6,495 nt of DNA, taken from JAVEVH01 sp034005145 (GTDB lineage: Bacteria; Patescibacteriota; Dojkabacteria; SC72). Below are positions 5,079-6,495 of this stretch, piece by piece. A model generated the notes under the pieces. It saw only the letters and a list, made by a program, of their open reading frames with translations. It searched no databases and was not told the origin of the DNA. Where the stretch lies: positions 1-6,495 of the forward strand of contig JAVEVH010000042.1 in the NCBI GenBank assembly GCA_034005145.1, given 5' to 3'. How positions within the stretch are numbered: position 1 is the first letter of the stretch; every line of letters starts with the position of its first letter. The translations under genes and the position numbers were made by a program.

Positions 5079-6227
5079 TTAAAGAAGATTCTCTTCAAAA
5101 TACCTAAACTGTGTGTCTTTACCAATTAAAAGTTCTTTCGGAATCTGAGAAACCATATGATTTGGTTTGAAAGATTCTCCAAGTTTGTAACCTTTGAATG
5201 TAAAAGTCCTTGTAGATGTGAAAATTGTTATATCGGAGTTTGGTAATTCAAAGCTTCTAACCTGGCCATAGTGTGTAGGATTACCGTGTGGTATATCTCC
5301 CACACTAATTACATCTTTCACTTTTGATAGCTGAATCAAATTGTAAACTGCAGATGAGTAGGTATCAGCACCTACTAAAACAAAAACTCTAATTCTGTTT
5401 TGTTCCCTCTTTATATAACTCAATAGAGGATTAAGAACATCTGAATCTCCCCCTTTATTATTTCGCAAATCAATAATTAAGTTTGACATATTGTAAGATT
5501 CAATATCCTTTACAGCCTGCTTCATCGTATAGTCCCCTCTCTCCTCGCAATCATTATATTGAAGATATACTGCACCTAACTCTGGCATACTTTTAACCCA
5601 ATAGGTTTCTTTTTCATCTAAAGTCATGTCCAATTCTTTAATCGTACTGCTGATATCAACAAGATCGGTATTATAATCAAGAGCAGTAACTTCTACAACA
5701 GATGTCTTCCCCTCTTTTTGAAATACAAACTCCGAAGAATTACCATTGGCAATTCCGAAATAGTTTAGAACCTTTGGTTCTACTAGTTTGGTAGGAAGAT
5801 AATATCTCAAGGATACTTCATTTTCAATCGGAATTATCACACCCAAAAGATTCTCAATTTCACGCATGGATTTATCGTTTATACCTAGCAATTTAGATCC
5901 TAGGTGCTTTTTATATTCTTTGGACGCACTAATAACATAATAAGCGTCAGTAATGTATTTAAACTTAAAAGGATAGTTTAAAGTACCAAGGACATCATCT
6001 GAAGCCCCAATCTCTGTATGCCCATCGTTCAATCTTGCTAGTAGCATCATCAATCTAATACCAAATTCCTCAATCCTAATTTTTCCTGGAGTGAATTTTA
6101 TTTCATCTAGATGAGATAAAACCTCTCCCTTAGTAATATACTTAAAAGGGTTGGGATGCATCTCAACTAACTTTTTATGGAAATAATCTAGATCTGCAGC
6201 TAATTGCTTTTGTGTAAGTGTTTTCAT
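5079..6227 (-). CDS. S41-family (tail-specific/tricorn-like) serine peptidase
   Basis: This 382-aa protein has the S41 peptidase core. DGHT (68-71) is followed by a middle region that could hold a degenerate PDZ-like part. LIIDLRNNKGGDS (250-262) is the conserved strand-loop, and GADTYSSAVYNL (286-297) carries the nucleophile, most likely Ser292. After it comes HGNPTHYGQVRSFELPNSD (314-332), the usual G-x-P-x-x-Y-G-x-V-R-x-F-x-L-P-N-S stretch of this branch. The catalytic Lys of CtpA-type enzymes is not in its usual place, so a tricorn-like triad is more likely. No signal peptide or membrane segment is seen, so action is probably cytoplasmic. The ATG at 6227 is preferred because the one at 6236 overlaps the -10. 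The gene is convergent with the maturase-peptide pair in the same cassette, so a role in peptide processing or turnover is possible but unproven. Confidence 0.82.
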   Translation of the reverse strand: MKTLTQKQLAADLDYFHKKLVEMHPNPFKYITKGEVLSHLDEIKFTPGKIRIEEFGIRLMMLLARLNDGHTEIGASDDVLGTLNYPFKFKYITDAYYVISASKEYKKHLGSKLLGINDKSMREIENLLGVIIPIENEVSLRYYLPTKLVEPKVLNYFGIANGNSSEFVFQKEGKTSVVEVTALDYNTDLVDISSTIKELDMTLDEKETYWVKSMPELGAVYLQYNDCEERGDYTMKQAVKDIESYNMSNLIIDLRNNKGGDSDVLNPLLSYIKREQNRIRVFVLVGADTYSSAVYNLIQLSKVKDVISVGDIPHGNPTHYGQVRSFELPNSDITIFTSTRTFTFKGYKLGESFKPNHMVSQIPKELLIGKDTQFRYFEENLL

Positions 6228-6234
6228 AATGCAC

Positions 6235-6264
6235 ATTATATACTATTCCCTTTGAGAATGTCAT
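6235..6264 (-). promoter_or_regulatory. Leaderless promoter of the S41 peptidase gene
   Basis: On the minus strand, ATGACA (6264-6259) is five of six matches to the -35 consensus. An 18 bp spacer follows, then TATAAT (6240-6235) and 7 nt to the ATG at 6227. Transcription should start at or within a base of that ATG. The upstream in-frame ATG at 6236 uses the last bases of the -10 hexamer and would not be in the mRNA. Confidence 0.65.
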
Positions 6265-6295
6265 AATTCATATCACGACAATAAGTGCTATTCTG

Positions 6296-6332
6296 TTTTT
6301 AAGTTCCATGTCTGAAAGTGTAGCCCACCATT
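6296..6332 (+). repeat. Cassette-boundary repeat copy 7 (type A, complete)
   Basis: TTTTTAAGTTCCATGT is followed by CTGAAAGTGTAGC and CCACCATT. It is identical to copy 4 except for one C-to-T change in the left arm. It closes the large maturase/peptide/peptidase cassette, sitting between the promoter ends of two divergent genes. Confidence 0.9.
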
Positions 6333-6347
6333 ACCCCCTCAGATATC

Positions 6348-6376
6348 TTGATTTAATGACACATTTCGTATACAAT
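6348..6376 (+). promoter_or_regulatory. Promoter of the last, partial gene
   Basis: TTGATT (6348-6353), a 17 bp spacer and TACAAT (6371-6376) make a good sigma-70-type promoter. The expected start near 6383 gives a leader of about 55 nt. The leader contains a small hairpin GTAGC-TAT-GCTAC (6388-6400) and a strong AAAGGAG Shine-Dalgarno (6425-6431) ending 6 nt before the ATG. Confidence 0.65.
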
Positions 6377-6437
6377 AAAGTGTTGAAGTAGCTATGCTAC
6401 GTTCTTTCAAAACTGGGTCCAAAGAAAGGAGATTACC

Positions 6438-6495
6438 ATGGGTCCCAAAGATCGCAAAACCGTTGAACGAGAAGATAAAGATGGCTGGAAGCACA
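6438..6495 (+). CDS. 5' end of an unidentified gene (cut by the window edge)
   Basis: Nineteen codons are present, reading MGPKDRKTVEREDKDGWKH, after a clear AAAGGAG Shine-Dalgarno. The fragment is charged and has no signal-peptide character. The pattern V-x-x-x-x-x-x-G-W faintly recalls the start of small DUF2188-type proteins, but 19 residues are too few for a family call. The leader resembles that of the radical SAM gene, including GTAGCT, CTTT(T)CAAAA and AAAGGAGA. Confidence 0.6.
   Translation, partial: MGPKDRKTVEREDKDGWKH

Noticed and set aside
6228..6236. ATG at 6236 as start of the S41 gene
   Set aside because: Its first two bases are the last two of the TATAAT -10 hexamer, so it should lie upstream of the transcript. 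The ATG three codons later fits.
40..6236. Alternative genetic code with UGA as glycine
   Set aside because: All eight complete genes stop at TAA or TAG, which raised the question. Glycines are encoded by normal GGN codons, no gene needs a UGA read-through, and eight stops are too few to judge.
1..6332. Repeats as a CRISPR array
   Set aside because: The distances between copies are about 570 to 2,900 bp and contain whole genes, not spacers of 25-45 bp. No cas gene is present.

Overview
The window is an AT-rich bacterial accessory region built as a row of compact gene cassettes. A 32-37 bp sequence recurs seven times (the first copy is cut by the window edge), always in the same orientation. 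Each copy begins with (TTTTT)AAGTT(C/T)CA and ends CCACCATT. The copies cut the window into one-gene units of roughly 570-910 bp, plus one larger unit of about 2.9 kb. Genes point either way relative to the repeats. The repeat does not look like an integron attC site: I find no fold-back arms and no paired RYYYAAC/GTTRRRY ends. No recombinase gene lies in the window, so the mobilising enzyme, if there is one, is elsewhere.

Layout from left to right: a small ASCH-domain protein (+); a GNAT acetyltransferase (+); a ParB-like-fold protein of unknown role (+); a cytoplasmic SGNH/GDSL hydrolase (-); an Erm-type rRNA adenine methyltransferase (-) with a 22 bp palindrome over its promoter; then the large cassette. 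That cassette holds a radical SAM/SPASM peptide maturase (+), a 31-residue Cys-containing peptide gene not listed among the longer ORFs (+), and a convergent S41-family peptidase (-). The last cassette begins with the first 19 codons of an unidentified gene (+).

The two most interesting points are the cassette array itself and the candidate RiPP (ribosomally made, post-translationally modified peptide) system inside it. The 31-aa peptide has its own near-consensus promoter (TTGCCA-17-TATAAT), a 5' hairpin and an almost perfect Shine-Dalgarno sequence, immediately after a maturase with a full SPASM cysteine set. The likely scheme, by inference, is that the maturase modifies the Cys-containing C-terminus of the peptide. 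The S41 peptidase may be involved in processing, turnover or immunity.

Two styles of gene expression are mixed. The ASCH, ParB-like, Erm and S41 genes have a -10 hexamer 5 or 7 nt before the ATG, so their mRNAs should be leaderless. The maturase, the peptide and the last partial gene have leaders and strong Shine-Dalgarno sequences. The maturase region is also more GC-rich (28 of 60 bases in 3781-3840) than the Erm region (18 of 60 in 2881-2940). This fits cassettes gathered from different donors. The host cannot be named from the window. AT-rich, compact, leaderless one-gene units would suit a small-genome lineage such as Patescibacteria/CPR, but that is a guess. All eight complete genes end in TAA or TAG.
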